Shown here: positions 34,567 through 44,424 of the stretch, piece after piece
How the letters are laid out: each line of letters opens with the position of its first letter
How positions within the stretch are numbered: the stretch's first letter is position 1
Source: Flavobacterium ammonificans
Lineage (GTDB): Bacteria; Bacteroidota; Bacteroidia; Flavobacteriales; Flavobacteriaceae
Reading direction: 5' to 3'
Length of the DNA: 64,000 bases
Assembly (NCBI RefSeq): GCF_020885975.1
Contig: NZ_AP025183.1
Coordinates: 1,426,001-1,490,000, forward strand
Made by a program: the position numbers and the translations under genes
The notes under the pieces: model-generated
Databases searched by the model: none
What the model was told of the DNA's origin: nothing
Seen by the model: the letters and a program-made list of their open reading frames with translations, nothing else

Positions 34567-36357
34567 TTAGTAACAGTAAGTGTTTTCTGAAACTAATTTT
34601 GAAGTAATTACTTCTCTTAGCGCTACTACATTTGGCATATTAGTATATTTAGTAAAACGACGTAGCCCCATTAACATCATTCGTTGTTCATCTCCTTCAG
34701 CAAAAGATACAATACCTTCTTTTCCTTTTTGAGTTACAATATCAACAGCTTGATATAAGTATAATCTAGCCATTGCTATTTGTTCTTGAACATTAGCTTC
34801 GCCTTGTTTTTTTGCTAATTTTTCAGTTCTCAAAACTGTACTTTCAGCCATGTAAATTTCAATTAGCATATCAGCGGCAGCCATCAATAATTGTTGGTGT
34901 GCTTCTAAATCAGTTCCAAATTTCTGAATAGCACCACCCGCAACCATTAAGAATGCTTTTTTCAATTTACCAATCATTTCTTTTTCTTCTGAAAATAATT
35001 CAGAATAATCTGGTGTGTCAAAAGAAGGAATACCCATTAACTCTTCTTGCACTTTCATTGCAGGGCCTAATAAATCTACCTGACCTTTCATGGCTTTTTT
35101 GATTAGCATACCCACAGCAAGCATTCTGTTGATTTCGTTAGTTCCTTCATAAATACGTGCAATACGAGCATCTCTCCAAGCCGATTCCATTGGAGTATCT
35201 TCAGAGAATCCCATTCCGCCATATACTTGAATACCTTCATCAGCACAATTTTGTACGTCTTCTGAAACGGCTACTTTTAAGATAGAACATTCAATGGCAA
35301 ACTCTTCAACTCCTTTTAATTCAGCTTCTTGGTGTGAAATACCTTCCGCTTCACGAAGTTTGATTCGAGTTTCAATATCTTGCGCTGCACGATAAGTTGC
35401 ACTTTCTCCCGCATAAGTAGAGGTAGCCATTTCAGCTAATTTAGCACGAATAGCACCAAAACTTGAAATCGGAGTGTTAAATTGAACTCTTTCATTAGCA
35501 TAGTTTACTGCATTTGAAACTACTCGGCGTTGTGCATCCAAACATGCAGCCGCTAATTTAATACGACCAACATTCAAAGCGTTCATAGCAATTTTAAACC
35601 CGTTTCCTCTTTCAGATAACATGTTTTCAACTGGCACTTTCGTTTCGTTAAAGAATACCTGACGAGTTGATGAAGCACGAATTCCTAATTTATGTTCTTC
35701 TTCTCCAAAAGAAATTCCATTGTCAGCTGTGTTTTCTAGGATGAAACCAGTAATGTTTTTATCGTCTTCAATTCTTGCAAAAACGATAAAAAGTGAACAA
35801 AAACCAGCATTAGAAATCCACATTTTTTGTCCTGTGATTTTGTAATGTGTTCCATCTTCAGACAAAACCGCTTTTGTTTTACCTGAATTGGCGTCACTTC
35901 CTGCTCCTGGTTCAGTTAAACAATAGGCTCCAAACCATTCGCCAGAAGCTAATTTCGGAACGTATTTTTGCTTTTGTTCTTCTGTTCCATATAAAGTAAT
36001 TGGCATAGTTCCAATTCCTGTATGCGCACCAAAAGCTGTTGAAAACGAACCCGTTGCTCCCGAAATATAATCGCAAACTAAACAAGTATCTACAAATCCC
36101 ATTCCCATTCCGCCATACGATTCAGGAACTGCAATACTTAAGAAACCCATTTCCCCTGCTTTACGCATAGTTTCTTCGGTTAAAGCATAATCTTTCTTTT
36201 CAAAACGATCTTTGAACGGCCAAATTTCTTTGTCTACAAATTCTTTAACCGAATCACGCATCATGATTTGCTCCTCAGAAAAATCTTCTGGTGTGAATAT
36301 ATTTTCACATTTAGTTTCTTTTACAAGGAATTGTCCTCCTCTAGTAATATCTTCCAT
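34567..36357 (-). CDS. fadE: Acyl-CoA dehydrogenase (FadE-type, about 600 residues)
   Basis: The 596-residue flavoprotein has the acyl-CoA dehydrogenase N-terminal and middle domains (about 25-260; FGAYCLTEPGAGSDANSGKT, KMWISNAGF) and the C-terminal helical domain with the catalytic Glu region ARIYEGTNEINRML near 415-430. A further 150-residue extension resembles B. subtilis FadE and mitochondrial VLCAD. It oxidises acyl-CoA to trans-2-enoyl-CoA. It is last in the order marR, fadN, fadA, fadE and starts 43 bases after the thiolase. Confidence 0.92.
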   Translation of the reverse strand: MEDITRGGQFLVKETKCENIFTPEDFSEEQIMMRDSVKEFVDKEIWPFKDRFEKKDYALTEETMRKAGEMGFLSIAVPESYGGMGMGFVDTCLVCDYISGATGSFSTAFGAHTGIGTMPITLYGTEEQKQKYVPKLASGEWFGAYCLTEPGAGSDANSGKTKAVLSEDGTHYKITGQKMWISNAGFCSLFIVFARIEDDKNITGFILENTADNGISFGEEEHKLGIRASSTRQVFFNETKVPVENMLSERGNGFKIAMNALNVGRIKLAAACLDAQRRVVSNAVNYANERVQFNTPISSFGAIRAKLAEMATSTYAGESATYRAAQDIETRIKLREAEGISHQEAELKGVEEFAIECSILKVAVSEDVQNCADEGIQVYGGMGFSEDTPMESAWRDARIARIYEGTNEINRMLAVGMLIKKAMKGQVDLLGPAMKVQEELMGIPSFDTPDYSELFSEEKEMIGKLKKAFLMVAGGAIQKFGTDLEAHQQLLMAAADMLIEIYMAESTVLRTEKLAKKQGEANVQEQIAMARLYLYQAVDIVTQKGKEGIVSFAEGDEQRMMLMGLRRFTKYTNMPNVVALREVITSKLVSENTYCY

Positions 36358-36400
36358 AATTTATTTTTTTACTGTTGTTTGATAAATCAATATTGTTTAA

Positions 36401-37582
36401 TTATAAAATTTCGTAGATACCTGCTGAACCTTGACCAGTTCCAACACACATACTTACAATACCGTATTTGCTACCTCGATTTTTCATTTCATCAAATAAT
36501 TGCACCGATAATTTAGCTCCAGTACAACCTAGTGGGTGACCTAAAGCAATAGCGCCACCATTCACGTTTACGATGTCTGGGTTCAAACCTAATTCGCGAA
36601 CAACTGCTAATGATTGAGATGCAAAAGCTTCGTTTAGCTCGATTAAGTCAATATCGTTTAATGTCAATCCTGCTTGTTTCAACGCTTTCGGGATTGCTTT
36701 TACAGGTCCAATACCCATAATTCTTGGTTCTACACCAGCTGAGGCATAATTGACTAATCGTGCAATTGGAGTAATGCCTAATTCTTTAACCATTTCTTCA
36801 CTCATTACCAAAACAAAGGCAGCACCATCACTCATTTGAGATGAGTTTCCAGCAGTTACACTTCCATCAGCAGAAAAAACAGGTTTTAATTTACCTAAAG
36901 CAGCAATGTTGGTGTCGGCTCTTGGCCCTTCATCTTTCGATACGGTATAGGTTTTAGTTTCTTTTTTACCGTTTTCGTTTATAAATGTTTGTTCTACAGT
37001 AATAGGAACTATTTGTTTATCAAATTTACCTTCAGCTTGAGCTTTCAAAGCTTTTTGGTGAGAGTTGAAAGCAAATTCATCTTGGTCCTCACGAGATACA
37101 TTGTATTGTTTTGCAACAGCTTCAGCGGTCAAACCCATTCCCCAATAGTAATCCTCGTTTCCTGCCGCAGCGACACCGTAATCAGGAGTAGGTTTGTAAC
37201 CTCCCATTGGAATAAAGGACATACTTTCTGCTCCACCTGCAATAATGCAATGCGCCATTCCACTTTGAATTTTAGCAGTTGCCATTCCGATTGTTTCTAA
37301 TCCTGAGGCACAATATCTATTTACAGTTACACCAGGAACATCAGTAACTTTCAATCCCATTAACGAAATTAATCTACCTACGTTTAATCCTTGTTCTGCT
37401 TCCGGCATGGCATTACCTACCATCACGTCGTCAATACGAGTTTTGTCAAAATCAGGCAACTCATTCATCATAAATTGGATGGTTTCTGCAGCCAATTCAT
37501 CAGGTCTTTTAAATCTAAACACGCCTTTTGGAGCCTTGCCCACTGCGGTTCTGTATGCTTTTACAATATATGCTGTTTTCAT
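36401..37582 (-). CDS. fadA: Acetyl-CoA acyltransferase (3-ketoacyl-CoA thiolase)
   Basis: The 393-residue thiolase has the nucleophile Cys91 in [12 protein letters not shown], the His of [15 protein letters not shown] and the second catalytic Cys in [13 protein letters not shown]. It releases acetyl-CoA in the last step of beta-oxidation. It lies 53 bases after the multifunctional fadN gene and before fadE in one operon. A biosynthetic acetoacetyl-CoA thiolase is less likely in this setting. Confidence 0.94.
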   Translation of the reverse strand: MKTAYIVKAYRTAVGKAPKGVFRFKRPDELAAETIQFMMNELPDFDKTRIDDVMVGNAMPEAEQGLNVGRLISLMGLKVTDVPGVTVNRYCASGLETIGMATAKIQSGMAHCIIAGGAESMSFIPMGGYKPTPDYGVAAAGNEDYYWGMGLTAEAVAKQYNVSREDQDEFAFNSHQKALKAQAEGKFDKQIVPITVEQTFINENGKKETKTYTVSKDEGPRADTNIAALGKLKPVFSADGSVTAGNSSQMSDGAAFVLVMSEEMVKELGITPIARLVNYASAGVEPRIMGIGPVKAIPKALKQAGLTLNDIDLIELNEAFASQSLAVVRELGLNPDIVNVNGGAIALGHPLGCTGAKLSVQLFDEMKNRGSKYGIVSMCVGTGQGSAGIYEIL

Positions 37583-37635
37583 CTTTTATTTTTTTGGTAC
37601 ACAGATAGAATTTCAATCAGTGTGGATTAAGAAAA

Positions 37636-40026
37636 TTAATTACGTAATGGTTTCCCTTTAGTTAACATAAATTGGATTCTTTCCAATGTTTTTCTCTCAG
37701 TACATAAACTTAAGAAAGCCTCACGTTCAATATCCAATAAGTATTGCTCGCTTACCAAGGTTGGTTCTGATAAATCACCACCAGCCATCACATAAGCTAA
37801 TTTATTGGCAATTTTTCTATCATGTTCTGAAATGTATTTACCTGCTTGCATTTGATCTGTTCCTACTAAAAACATTCCTAACGCTTGCTTTCCAAGTACT
37901 TTTACGTCTTTTCGTTGCATTGGTTGCGTATAGCCTTGTTCTGCCATTTGAAGTGCCACTTGTTTAGCCACTGCAATTTGTCGGTCTTTATTGACTACAA
38001 CTATATCTTTTCCTTTTTGTAATACACCCATATCAAAGGCTTCATAAGCAGATGTTGCTACTTTTGCCATTCCGACTGTTAAGAAATATTCTTGCAATAC
38101 ATTCAATTCAACATCATTTTTGTGAAATAAATCCGAAGCACGCAATGCCATTTCTTTAGAACCACCTCCACCAGGAATAACACCTACTCCGAATTCTACT
38201 AAACCAATATAAGTTTCTGCCGCAGCAACTACTCGGTCGGCGTGCATAGTCATTTCACATCCACCTCCTAATGTCATTCCGTGTGGAGCGACAATTACAG
38301 GAGCTGCAGAGTAACGTACACGCATCATAGTATCTTGAAACATTTTAATAGCCATGTTCAACTCGTCGTATTCTTGCTCTACTGCCATCATAAAAATCAT
38401 TCCGATATTGGCACCTACAGAGAAATTCGCGCCTTGATTTCCAATAACCAAACCGTTGTATTCTTTTTCGGCTAAATCAATGGCTTTGTTGATAGCTTGT
38501 AGCACATCACCACCAATGGTATTCATTTTAGATTGGAATTCAAGATTCAAAATTCCGTCACCCAAATGCTGAATTACAGCACCACTATTACTCCAAACTT
38601 TTTTACTTTCTCTTATATTATCTAAAATAATGAAAGCATCTTGTCCAGGAACTTTTGTTGCTGATTTTGATGGAATGTTGTAATAATAAGTAGCCCCTTC
38701 TTTTACAGTATAAAAACTTGTATTTCCTGACGCAATCATTTCGTTAACCCATGCTGCTGGTTCATATCCTTCTGCCTTCATCAATTCGATTCCTTTTGCA
38801 ACGCCAATCGCATCCCAAATTTCGAATGGTCCATTTTCCCATCCAAAACCAGCTTTCATAGCATCATCAATTTTATAGAAATCATCTGAAATCTCCGGAA
38901 TTCTATTGGAACAATAGGCGAACATGGCAGCGAAATTTTTTCTGTAAAATTCACCAGCTTTATCTTTTCCTTTAACTAAAACCTTGAAACGGTCGATTGG
39001 TTTATCAATCGTTTTGGTTAATTCTAAAGTAGCAAAAGATGCTCTTTTCGAAGCTCTGTACTCTAATGTATTTAAGTCTAAAGATAAAATCTCTTTACCT
39101 TCTTTTTTGTAAAAACCTTGACCTGTTTTACTCCCTAACCATTTGTTTTTCATCATTTTGGAAATAAAATCGGGAAGTTGAAATAAGTGGTGAGCTTCGT
39201 CGTTTGGACAGTTTTCATAGATACCATTTGCTACATGAACTAATGTATCTAATCCAACCACATCTACTGTTCTAAAAGTTGCTGATTTTGGTCGTCCAAT
39301 AACAGGGCCAGTTAATTTATCTACTTCTTCAATAGTCAATCCCATTTCTTTTACTAAATGAAATAGACTTTGGATTCCAAAAATTCCGATTCGGTTTCCA
39401 ATAAAAGCTGGAGTATCTTTAGCAACAACCGAAGTTTTTCCTAAAAACTTAGAACCATATTCAGTCAAGAAATCCAATACTTCAGGATTGGTTTTTGGAC
39501 CAGGAATGATTTCGAATAATTTTAAGTAACGTGCCGGATTAAAAAAGTGCGTTCCACAGAAATGTACTTGAAAATCTTCAGAACGTCCTTCGCTCATAAA
39601 ATGAATTGGAATTCCAGAAGTGTTAGAGGTTACCAAAGTACCTGGTTTTCTGTACTTATCAATTTGTTCAAAGACTAGTTTTTTAATATCTAAACGTTCA
39701 ACAACCACTTCAATAATCCAATCATAAGAAGCAATTTTAGACATGTCGTCTGAAGTATTTCCAGTCGTGATTCGGTTCGCAAATTTTGTATGATAAATAG
39801 GAGAGGGCTTTGATTTTAAAGCATTCGCTAAATGGTCATTTACTATTCGATTACGAACAACTTTATTTTCTAAAGTAAGTCCCTTTTTTTCTTCAGCTTC
39901 TGTTAATGTATTTGGGACAATGTCTAGAAGAAGGACTTCTAATCCAATGTTAGCCAAATGACATGCAATCCCAGAACCCATTATTCCAGAACCTACTACT
40001 GCTACTTTTTTAATGATTCGTTTCAT
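37636..40026 (-). CDS. fadN: 3-hydroxyacyl-CoA dehydrogenase / enoyl-CoA hydratase fusion (FadN type)
   Basis: The 796-residue protein carries the NAD-binding dehydrogenase first (GSGIMGSGIACHLA at the N-terminus, substrate-binding HFCGTHFFNPARYLKLFE near 150-175). Next come two dehydrogenase C-terminal helical domains, then an enoyl-CoA hydratase domain (about 490-690; FGVGVIPGGGGSKEMALRA). This order is the reverse of E. coli FadB and matches B. subtilis FadN. The flanking thiolase and acyl-CoA dehydrogenase repeat the fadN-fadA-fadE order. The start overlaps the end of the MarR gene by 17 bases. Confidence 0.92.
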   Translation of the reverse strand: MKRIIKKVAVVGSGIMGSGIACHLANIGLEVLLLDIVPNTLTEAEEKKGLTLENKVVRNRIVNDHLANALKSKPSPIYHTKFANRITTGNTSDDMSKIASYDWIIEVVVERLDIKKLVFEQIDKYRKPGTLVTSNTSGIPIHFMSEGRSEDFQVHFCGTHFFNPARYLKLFEIIPGPKTNPEVLDFLTEYGSKFLGKTSVVAKDTPAFIGNRIGIFGIQSLFHLVKEMGLTIEEVDKLTGPVIGRPKSATFRTVDVVGLDTLVHVANGIYENCPNDEAHHLFQLPDFISKMMKNKWLGSKTGQGFYKKEGKEILSLDLNTLEYRASKRASFATLELTKTIDKPIDRFKVLVKGKDKAGEFYRKNFAAMFAYCSNRIPEISDDFYKIDDAMKAGFGWENGPFEIWDAIGVAKGIELMKAEGYEPAAWVNEMIASGNTSFYTVKEGATYYYNIPSKSATKVPGQDAFIILDNIRESKKVWSNSGAVIQHLGDGILNLEFQSKMNTIGGDVLQAINKAIDLAEKEYNGLVIGNQGANFSVGANIGMIFMMAVEQEYDELNMAIKMFQDTMMRVRYSAAPVIVAPHGMTLGGGCEMTMHADRVVAAAETYIGLVEFGVGVIPGGGGSKEMALRASDLFHKNDVELNVLQEYFLTVGMAKVATSAYEAFDMGVLQKGKDIVVVNKDRQIAVAKQVALQMAEQGYTQPMQRKDVKVLGKQALGMFLVGTDQMQAGKYISEHDRKIANKLAYVMAGGDLSEPTLVSEQYLLDIEREAFLSLCTERKTLERIQFMLTKGKPLRN

Positions 40027-40477
40027 TGTTTATTGTATCCGTTTGATTAAAAATTCTTTTGTTTTGAATTAACTCATTAATAATTTCTGTAACCTCTTTA
40101 AAATGATTTAATTTCTCTTCAGTTACATATTCTTTTACTGCTTCATTAAATTTTAATACTGTACTTTTAGAAAGTTCTCTTTTTTCCTTTCCAAGTTTAG
40201 TAAGGTATATTAAAACACCTCTTCCATCATCAGGATTTTTTTTCCGAATTAACAAACCCTTATCCTCCATAGACTTTAAAGTTCTTGTTAAGCTCGTGGC
40301 CTCCATTCCCATTTTTGGACCAAGAGTGGTTGATGGTGTTCCTTTATCTTTATCTATACTTAACAATACAAATCCTGTTGCCATTGTTGCTTCATATTTT
40401 GAAGCTTCTTCATTATACATTCTAGAAACCGCTTGCCAAGTGGCTCTTAATAAGTAATCAATTGTTTTATCTTTCAT
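40010..40477 (-). CDS. MarR-family regulator of the fad operon
   Basis: The 155-residue protein has a MarR winged helix (about 35-105; LGPKMGMEATSLTRTLKSMEDKGLLIRKKNPDDGRGVLIYLT). It is the first gene of the beta-oxidation operon and overlaps fadN by 17 bases. MarR proteins usually act as repressors relieved by a ligand; acyl-CoA is a reasonable guess for the ligand. A palindromic ATGC-GT-GCAT lies just upstream of its -7 element, consistent with autoregulation. Confidence 0.87.
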   Translation of the reverse strand: MKDKTIDYLLRATWQAVSRMYNEEASKYEATMATGFVLLSIDKDKGTPSTTLGPKMGMEATSLTRTLKSMEDKGLLIRKKNPDDGRGVLIYLTKLGKEKRELSKSTVLKFNEAVKEYVTEEKLNHFKEVTEIINELIQNKRIFNQTDTINNETNH

Positions 40478-40495
40478 TTTAAACTATATCGATTT

Positions 40496-40525
40496 CAAAT
40501 ATAAATAAAAATACTATGCGTGCAT
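40496..40525 (-). promoter_or_regulatory. Putative promoter and MarR operator of the fad operon
   Basis: The minus strand carries TATATTTG at 40503-40496, a -7 match 19 bases upstream of the ATG. The palindrome ATGCGTGCAT at 40516-40525 lies between the expected -33 and -7 positions, where a bound repressor would block polymerase. Confidence 0.45.
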
Positions 40526-40555
40526 AATAAATTTATTATTTTTTTTCAAAAAAAA

Positions 40556-40581
40556 ATCCCCTGTCGTTTTGAACAGGGGAT
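40556..40581 (-). terminator. Terminator of the acyl-CoA ligase gene
   Basis: ATCCCCTGT and ACAGGGGAT form a 9-base GC-rich stem with an 8-base loop, followed on the minus strand by a run of T. It separates this gene from the marR promoter, so the two are separate transcription units. Confidence 0.88.
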
Positions 40582-40602
40582 TGAATAATAAAAAATAGAT
40601 TC

Positions 40603-42375
40603 TTAATTGTATATTTTTTGAAATAAATCGGAATACTTTTCCATCACAATTTTTCGTTTAAGTTTTAGCGTTGGAGTTAAATGTCCTCCATCTATTGACC
40701 AAACATCTGGTGTAAGTTCAAAACGTTTGATTTTTTCCCAATTTCCAAATTTCTCATTCAATTTATCGACTTCTTCTTGAATGCGCTCAATTACTTTTTC
40801 ATTAGTAACAATTTCTTCATTTGAGTTTCCAATACTTATTTGATGCATTTTAGCCCATTCTTTAATGAAATCAAAACTTGGTTGAATTATTGCTCCTGGC
40901 ATTTTTTGACCTTCACCAACAACCATTATTTGTTCAATAAATCGGGACTGTTTCATCGTATTCTCTATAATCTGAGGAGCAATATATTTACCTCCAGAAG
41001 TTTTGAACATTTCCTTTTTTCTGTCTGTGATTTTTAAGAATCCTTCAGCATCAATTTCCCCGATGTCTCCTGTATGAAAATAATTTTTACTAATAACTTC
41101 AGCTGTAAGTTCTTCGTTTTTGTAGTACCCCATCATTACATTCGGGCCTTTGCAAAGAACTTCGCCATCTTTAGCAATTTTGATTTTTACTCCTTCAATT
41201 ACTTTACCAACTGTACCTACTTTAAACCCAAAATTCCTCATATCGTTTACGGTAATAACAGGAGATGTTTCTGTTAAACCATAACCTTCCATAACAGGTA
41301 TTTGAGCCGCAGCAAATACTCTTGCTAATCTAGGTTGTAATGCTGCACTTCCAGAAACCATTAGATCTAGATTACCACCTAATCCTTCTTTCCATTTGCT
41401 GAAAATCAATTTACGAGCTATTTTAAGTTGGAATTCGTACCACCAACCGTTTGCTCCGTATGGCTCATATCGTAAGCCAAGTTCAATTGCCCAAAAGAAT
41501 AATTTCTTTTTAATTCCAGTTAATTGAGTTCCTTTTGCATATATACTGTCATACACTTTTTCTAAAAGTCTAGGAACAGCCGACATTACGTTAGGTTGTA
41601 CTTCTTTGATATTATCACTGATTTTTTCTATAGACTCTCCAAAATAAATAGATACACCATAATATTGGTATAAATATAAAATCATTCTTTCAAAAATATG
41701 ACAAACCGGTAAAAAGCTTAATGCGCGACTATTTCCTTTTTCAAAAGGAATTCTAGGTGCACTGCTGATTACGTTTGAAACAATATTTTTATGAGAAAGC
41801 ATCACCCCTTTAGGCTTTCCAGTTGTTCCAGAAGTGTAAATTATAGTCGCTAAATCTCCTGGCTTAACCTTATTTTTGCAATTTTCTACATCACTTTGAT
41901 TACTTTCATCTTTTCCTAATTCCAATAATTCAGTCCAGTTTTTACAACCTTCTATACTATTAAAAGAATAAACTTCTTTTAAAGAACTTACATTCTTTTT
42001 AATAGCATTGACTTTTTTTAATACCTCCTCATCAGAAACAAAACAATATATTGATTCTGAATGATTTAAAATGTATTCATAATCTTCTTCAGAAATTGTT
42101 GGATAGATTGGAATGGTTTGGGCACCAGTTTGGAGTATGCCAATATCCATTACATTCCATTCGGTTCTATTGTTGGTTGATATGATAGCAATTTTATCGT
42201 TTTTTTGAACTCCAATTTTCAACAAAGCGCGAGAGATAGCGTTAGCTTTACTAATATACTCTTCAGTAGATGTCTTTATCCATTCTCCACCTTGTTTGGT
42301 TACCAAAGAATCTGAAATATTAAAATTTTCTTTTTGGTAATACGGAAAATCAAAAAGCCTAGTAATTGTTATCAT
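40603..42375 (-). CDS. fadD: Long-chain fatty acid--CoA ligase (AMP-forming)
   Basis: The 590-residue adenylate-forming enzyme has the P-loop-like TIIYTSGTTGKPKGVMLSH (A3), EGYGLTETSPV (A5), YFHTGDIGEID (A7) and DRKKEMFKTSGGKYIAPQ (A8). The long linker insert and its sequence place it with long-chain acyl-CoA synthetases. It activates fatty acids for the beta-oxidation enzymes encoded just downstream. It has its own terminator, so it is a separate unit from marR-fadNAE. Chain-length preference cannot be read. Confidence 0.9.
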   Translation of the reverse strand: MITITRLFDFPYYQKENFNISDSLVTKQGGEWIKTSTEEYISKANAISRALLKIGVQKNDKIAIISTNNRTEWNVMDIGILQTGAQTIPIYPTISEEDYEYILNHSESIYCFVSDEEVLKKVNAIKKNVSSLKEVYSFNSIEGCKNWTELLELGKDESNQSDVENCKNKVKPGDLATIIYTSGTTGKPKGVMLSHKNIVSNVISSAPRIPFEKGNSRALSFLPVCHIFERMILYLYQYYGVSIYFGESIEKISDNIKEVQPNVMSAVPRLLEKVYDSIYAKGTQLTGIKKKLFFWAIELGLRYEPYGANGWWYEFQLKIARKLIFSKWKEGLGGNLDLMVSGSAALQPRLARVFAAAQIPVMEGYGLTETSPVITVNDMRNFGFKVGTVGKVIEGVKIKIAKDGEVLCKGPNVMMGYYKNEELTAEVISKNYFHTGDIGEIDAEGFLKITDRKKEMFKTSGGKYIAPQIIENTMKQSRFIEQIMVVGEGQKMPGAIIQPSFDFIKEWAKMHQISIGNSNEEIVTNEKVIERIQEEVDKLNEKFGNWEKIKRFELTPDVWSIDGGHLTPTLKLKRKIVMEKYSDLFQKIYN

Positions 42376-42492
42376 ATTAAAAATTTTTATGCAATTTAAT
42401 TAATTTATAATGTAATATCAAAATTTATTTTTAGCTGTATTGGTAAATAGGAAATGATTATTTTTGGCACTTACTTAATTTTTAGAGTTAAA

Positions 42493-44415
42493 ATGAAACG
42501 ATTACCAAGATATAGCGAATATAAAGTAGTAGCATACAGAATTGTGCTAATCTATTTTTTTTATTTTTTATCTCGACTTTTATTTTACTTCTACAATAAA
42601 AATTTAATTCAAATTGATGGAATTGGTGATGTCGCATCAATGTGTTTTTATGGATTGGCTTTTGATACTGCTGCCATCCTATATTTAAATATGCTTTTTA
42701 TTGTATTTTCAATACTTCCACTCCGAATTAATCACACCAAAAAGTACCAATCGTTTTTATTTTATTTGTATTTCATACCCAATTTATTTGGCTACGCTAC
42801 TAACTTCATTGATTTCATTTATTATCGATTTAATTTTGGGCGTTCTACTATTGCAGCACTAGATTCTTTAAAAAACGAAAGTAATAAGACTATATTATTT
42901 GTTAATTTTTTAATGAATTACTGGCATGTTTTTGTATTGTTTGTATTGATTTCATTTTTTTGGGTGTATTTGTATAGGAAAGTAACAATTTCTGAAGTTC
43001 AGCATCATTCAGGAAAGGTTTATTTCGGAAGTTCTCTTATCAGTTTCTTACTAACTAGTACATTAATAATTGGAGGTATTCGTGGTGATTTCAAAAAAAG
43101 TACACGTCCAATCAATATGATTGATGCCAGTCGTAATGTTAAAAATTCTTCTCAGGCAGATGTTGTGCTAAACACCCCATTCGCATTAATTAGAACTATG
43201 TTTAGTAATAATTTCAAGAAAGTGAATTTTGTTAATTCAATTACAATTGACTCATTGGTTCAGCCCATAAAACAATACAAAAACAATCCAAAATCAAAAC
43301 CCAACGTGGTTATATTTATTTTGGAAAGTAATGCTAAAGAGTATTTTGGTTCTTTTAATAAAGATATGAAAATTCCTAATTTCAAGGGCTATACGCCTTT
43401 TGTAGATTCTTTGGCACAACATAGTATGATATATACAAATGCGTATGCCAATGGTTATAAATCCATACATGCAATGTCTTCTGTTTTAGCTGGGATTCCT
43501 TCATTTAAAGATGCATTCACATCATCTCCGTATCCAAAACAAAAAACAGAGTCCTTAGTTTCTACATTAAAAAGTGAAGGATACGCTACTTCTTTTTTTC
43601 ATGGTGCACCTAATGGTTCGATGGGATTTTTAGGCTATGCCAACATTTTAGGATTTGATCATTATTATGGTAAAAACGAATATAATAATGATGCAGATTT
43701 TGATGGCGTTTGGGGAATTTGGGACGAACCCTTTTTCCAATACTTTAATACTACTATTAGCAAAGAAAAACAGCCCTTTATGGCTACACTATTTTCAGTT
43801 AGTTCTCACGAACCGTATCAAGTTCCAGATAAATACAAAGGGAAATTTCCCAAAGGGGATGTTAATATTCATCAATGTATTGGCTACACCGATTATGCTT
43901 TGAAACAATTTTTTGCTTCTGCTAAAAAAGAAGCATGGTTTAAGAATACAATTTTTGTTTTTGTAGGTGATCATGGTAATACTATTTATTACGACGAATA
44001 CAAGAAAGAAATGAATAAGAATGCGGTAGCTATGATGATATATAAACCTAATTCTGATTTGGTAGGGGAGAGTAAAGAATATGCTCAGCAAATCGATTTG
44101 TATCCTACTATTTTAGACTTGATGGGTTACAATAAGCCATTTAGAAGTTGGGGCAGAAGTTTGGTAGGAGATAAGAAAATACAACCCTTTGTAATTCGTT
44201 ATTCTTCTAATTTGTACCAATTCATGAGTGGTAATTACATCTGCACATTTGACGGTACTAAAGTGGTTGGCTTTTATGATAAAAAAGATAAAGACTTAAA
44301 ATACAATTTAATTGCTAAAAGAAATGCCGAAATGGATCTAATTGAATTAAAATGTAAAGCTTATATACAAGATTATATGGCGAGAATAATGGATAAAAAA
44401 TTAGCGCAGCATTAG
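42493..44415 (+). CDS. LtaS-like membrane phosphoglycerol transferase / sulfatase-family protein
   Basis: From the ATG at 42493 the product is 640 residues. It has about five N-terminal membrane helices (within residues 10-215) and an exported alkaline phosphatase-superfamily domain. Metal and catalytic motifs are VVIFILESNAKEYF, the nucleophile region NGYKSIHAMSSV (Ser or Thr position), SSHEPYQVP and VGDHGNTIYYDEY. Gram-positive homologues polymerise glycerophosphate from phosphatidylglycerol; in Gram-negatives the family modifies envelope glycans or lipids. The acceptor is unknown here. A start at 42454 is possible but less typical. Confidence 0.8.
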   Translation: MKRLPRYSEYKVVAYRIVLIYFFYFLSRLLFYFYNKNLIQIDGIGDVASMCFYGLAFDTAAILYLNMLFIVFSILPLRINHTKKYQSFLFYLYFIPNLFGYATNFIDFIYYRFNFGRSTIAALDSLKNESNKTILFVNFLMNYWHVFVLFVLISFFWVYLYRKVTISEVQHHSGKVYFGSSLISFLLTSTLIIGGIRGDFKKSTRPINMIDASRNVKNSSQADVVLNTPFALIRTMFSNNFKKVNFVNSITIDSLVQPIKQYKNNPKSKPNVVIFILESNAKEYFGSFNKDMKIPNFKGYTPFVDSLAQHSMIYTNAYANGYKSIHAMSSVLAGIPSFKDAFTSSPYPKQKTESLVSTLKSEGYATSFFHGAPNGSMGFLGYANILGFDHYYGKNEYNNDADFDGVWGIWDEPFFQYFNTTISKEKQPFMATLFSVSSHEPYQVPDKYKGKFPKGDVNIHQCIGYTDYALKQFFASAKKEAWFKNTIFVFVGDHGNTIYYDEYKKEMNKNAVAMMIYKPNSDLVGESKEYAQQIDLYPTILDLMGYNKPFRSWGRSLVGDKKIQPFVIRYSSNLYQFMSGNYICTFDGTKVVGFYDKKDKDLKYNLIAKRNAEMDLIELKCKAYIQDYMARIMDKKLAQH

Positions 44416-44424
44416 AATTCTTAA

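Noticed and set aside
37407-37661. Small plus-strand reading frames within the fad genes
   Set aside because: They are antisense to strongly coding fadA and fadN, with residue composition typical of reverse-frame translation.
42462-42480. Sigma-54 promoter before the LtaS-like gene (TTGGCAC present)
   Set aside because: The block five bases downstream of TTGGCAC is TAATT and lacks both TTG and the -12 G, so the match is half only and could be chance in AT-rich DNA.
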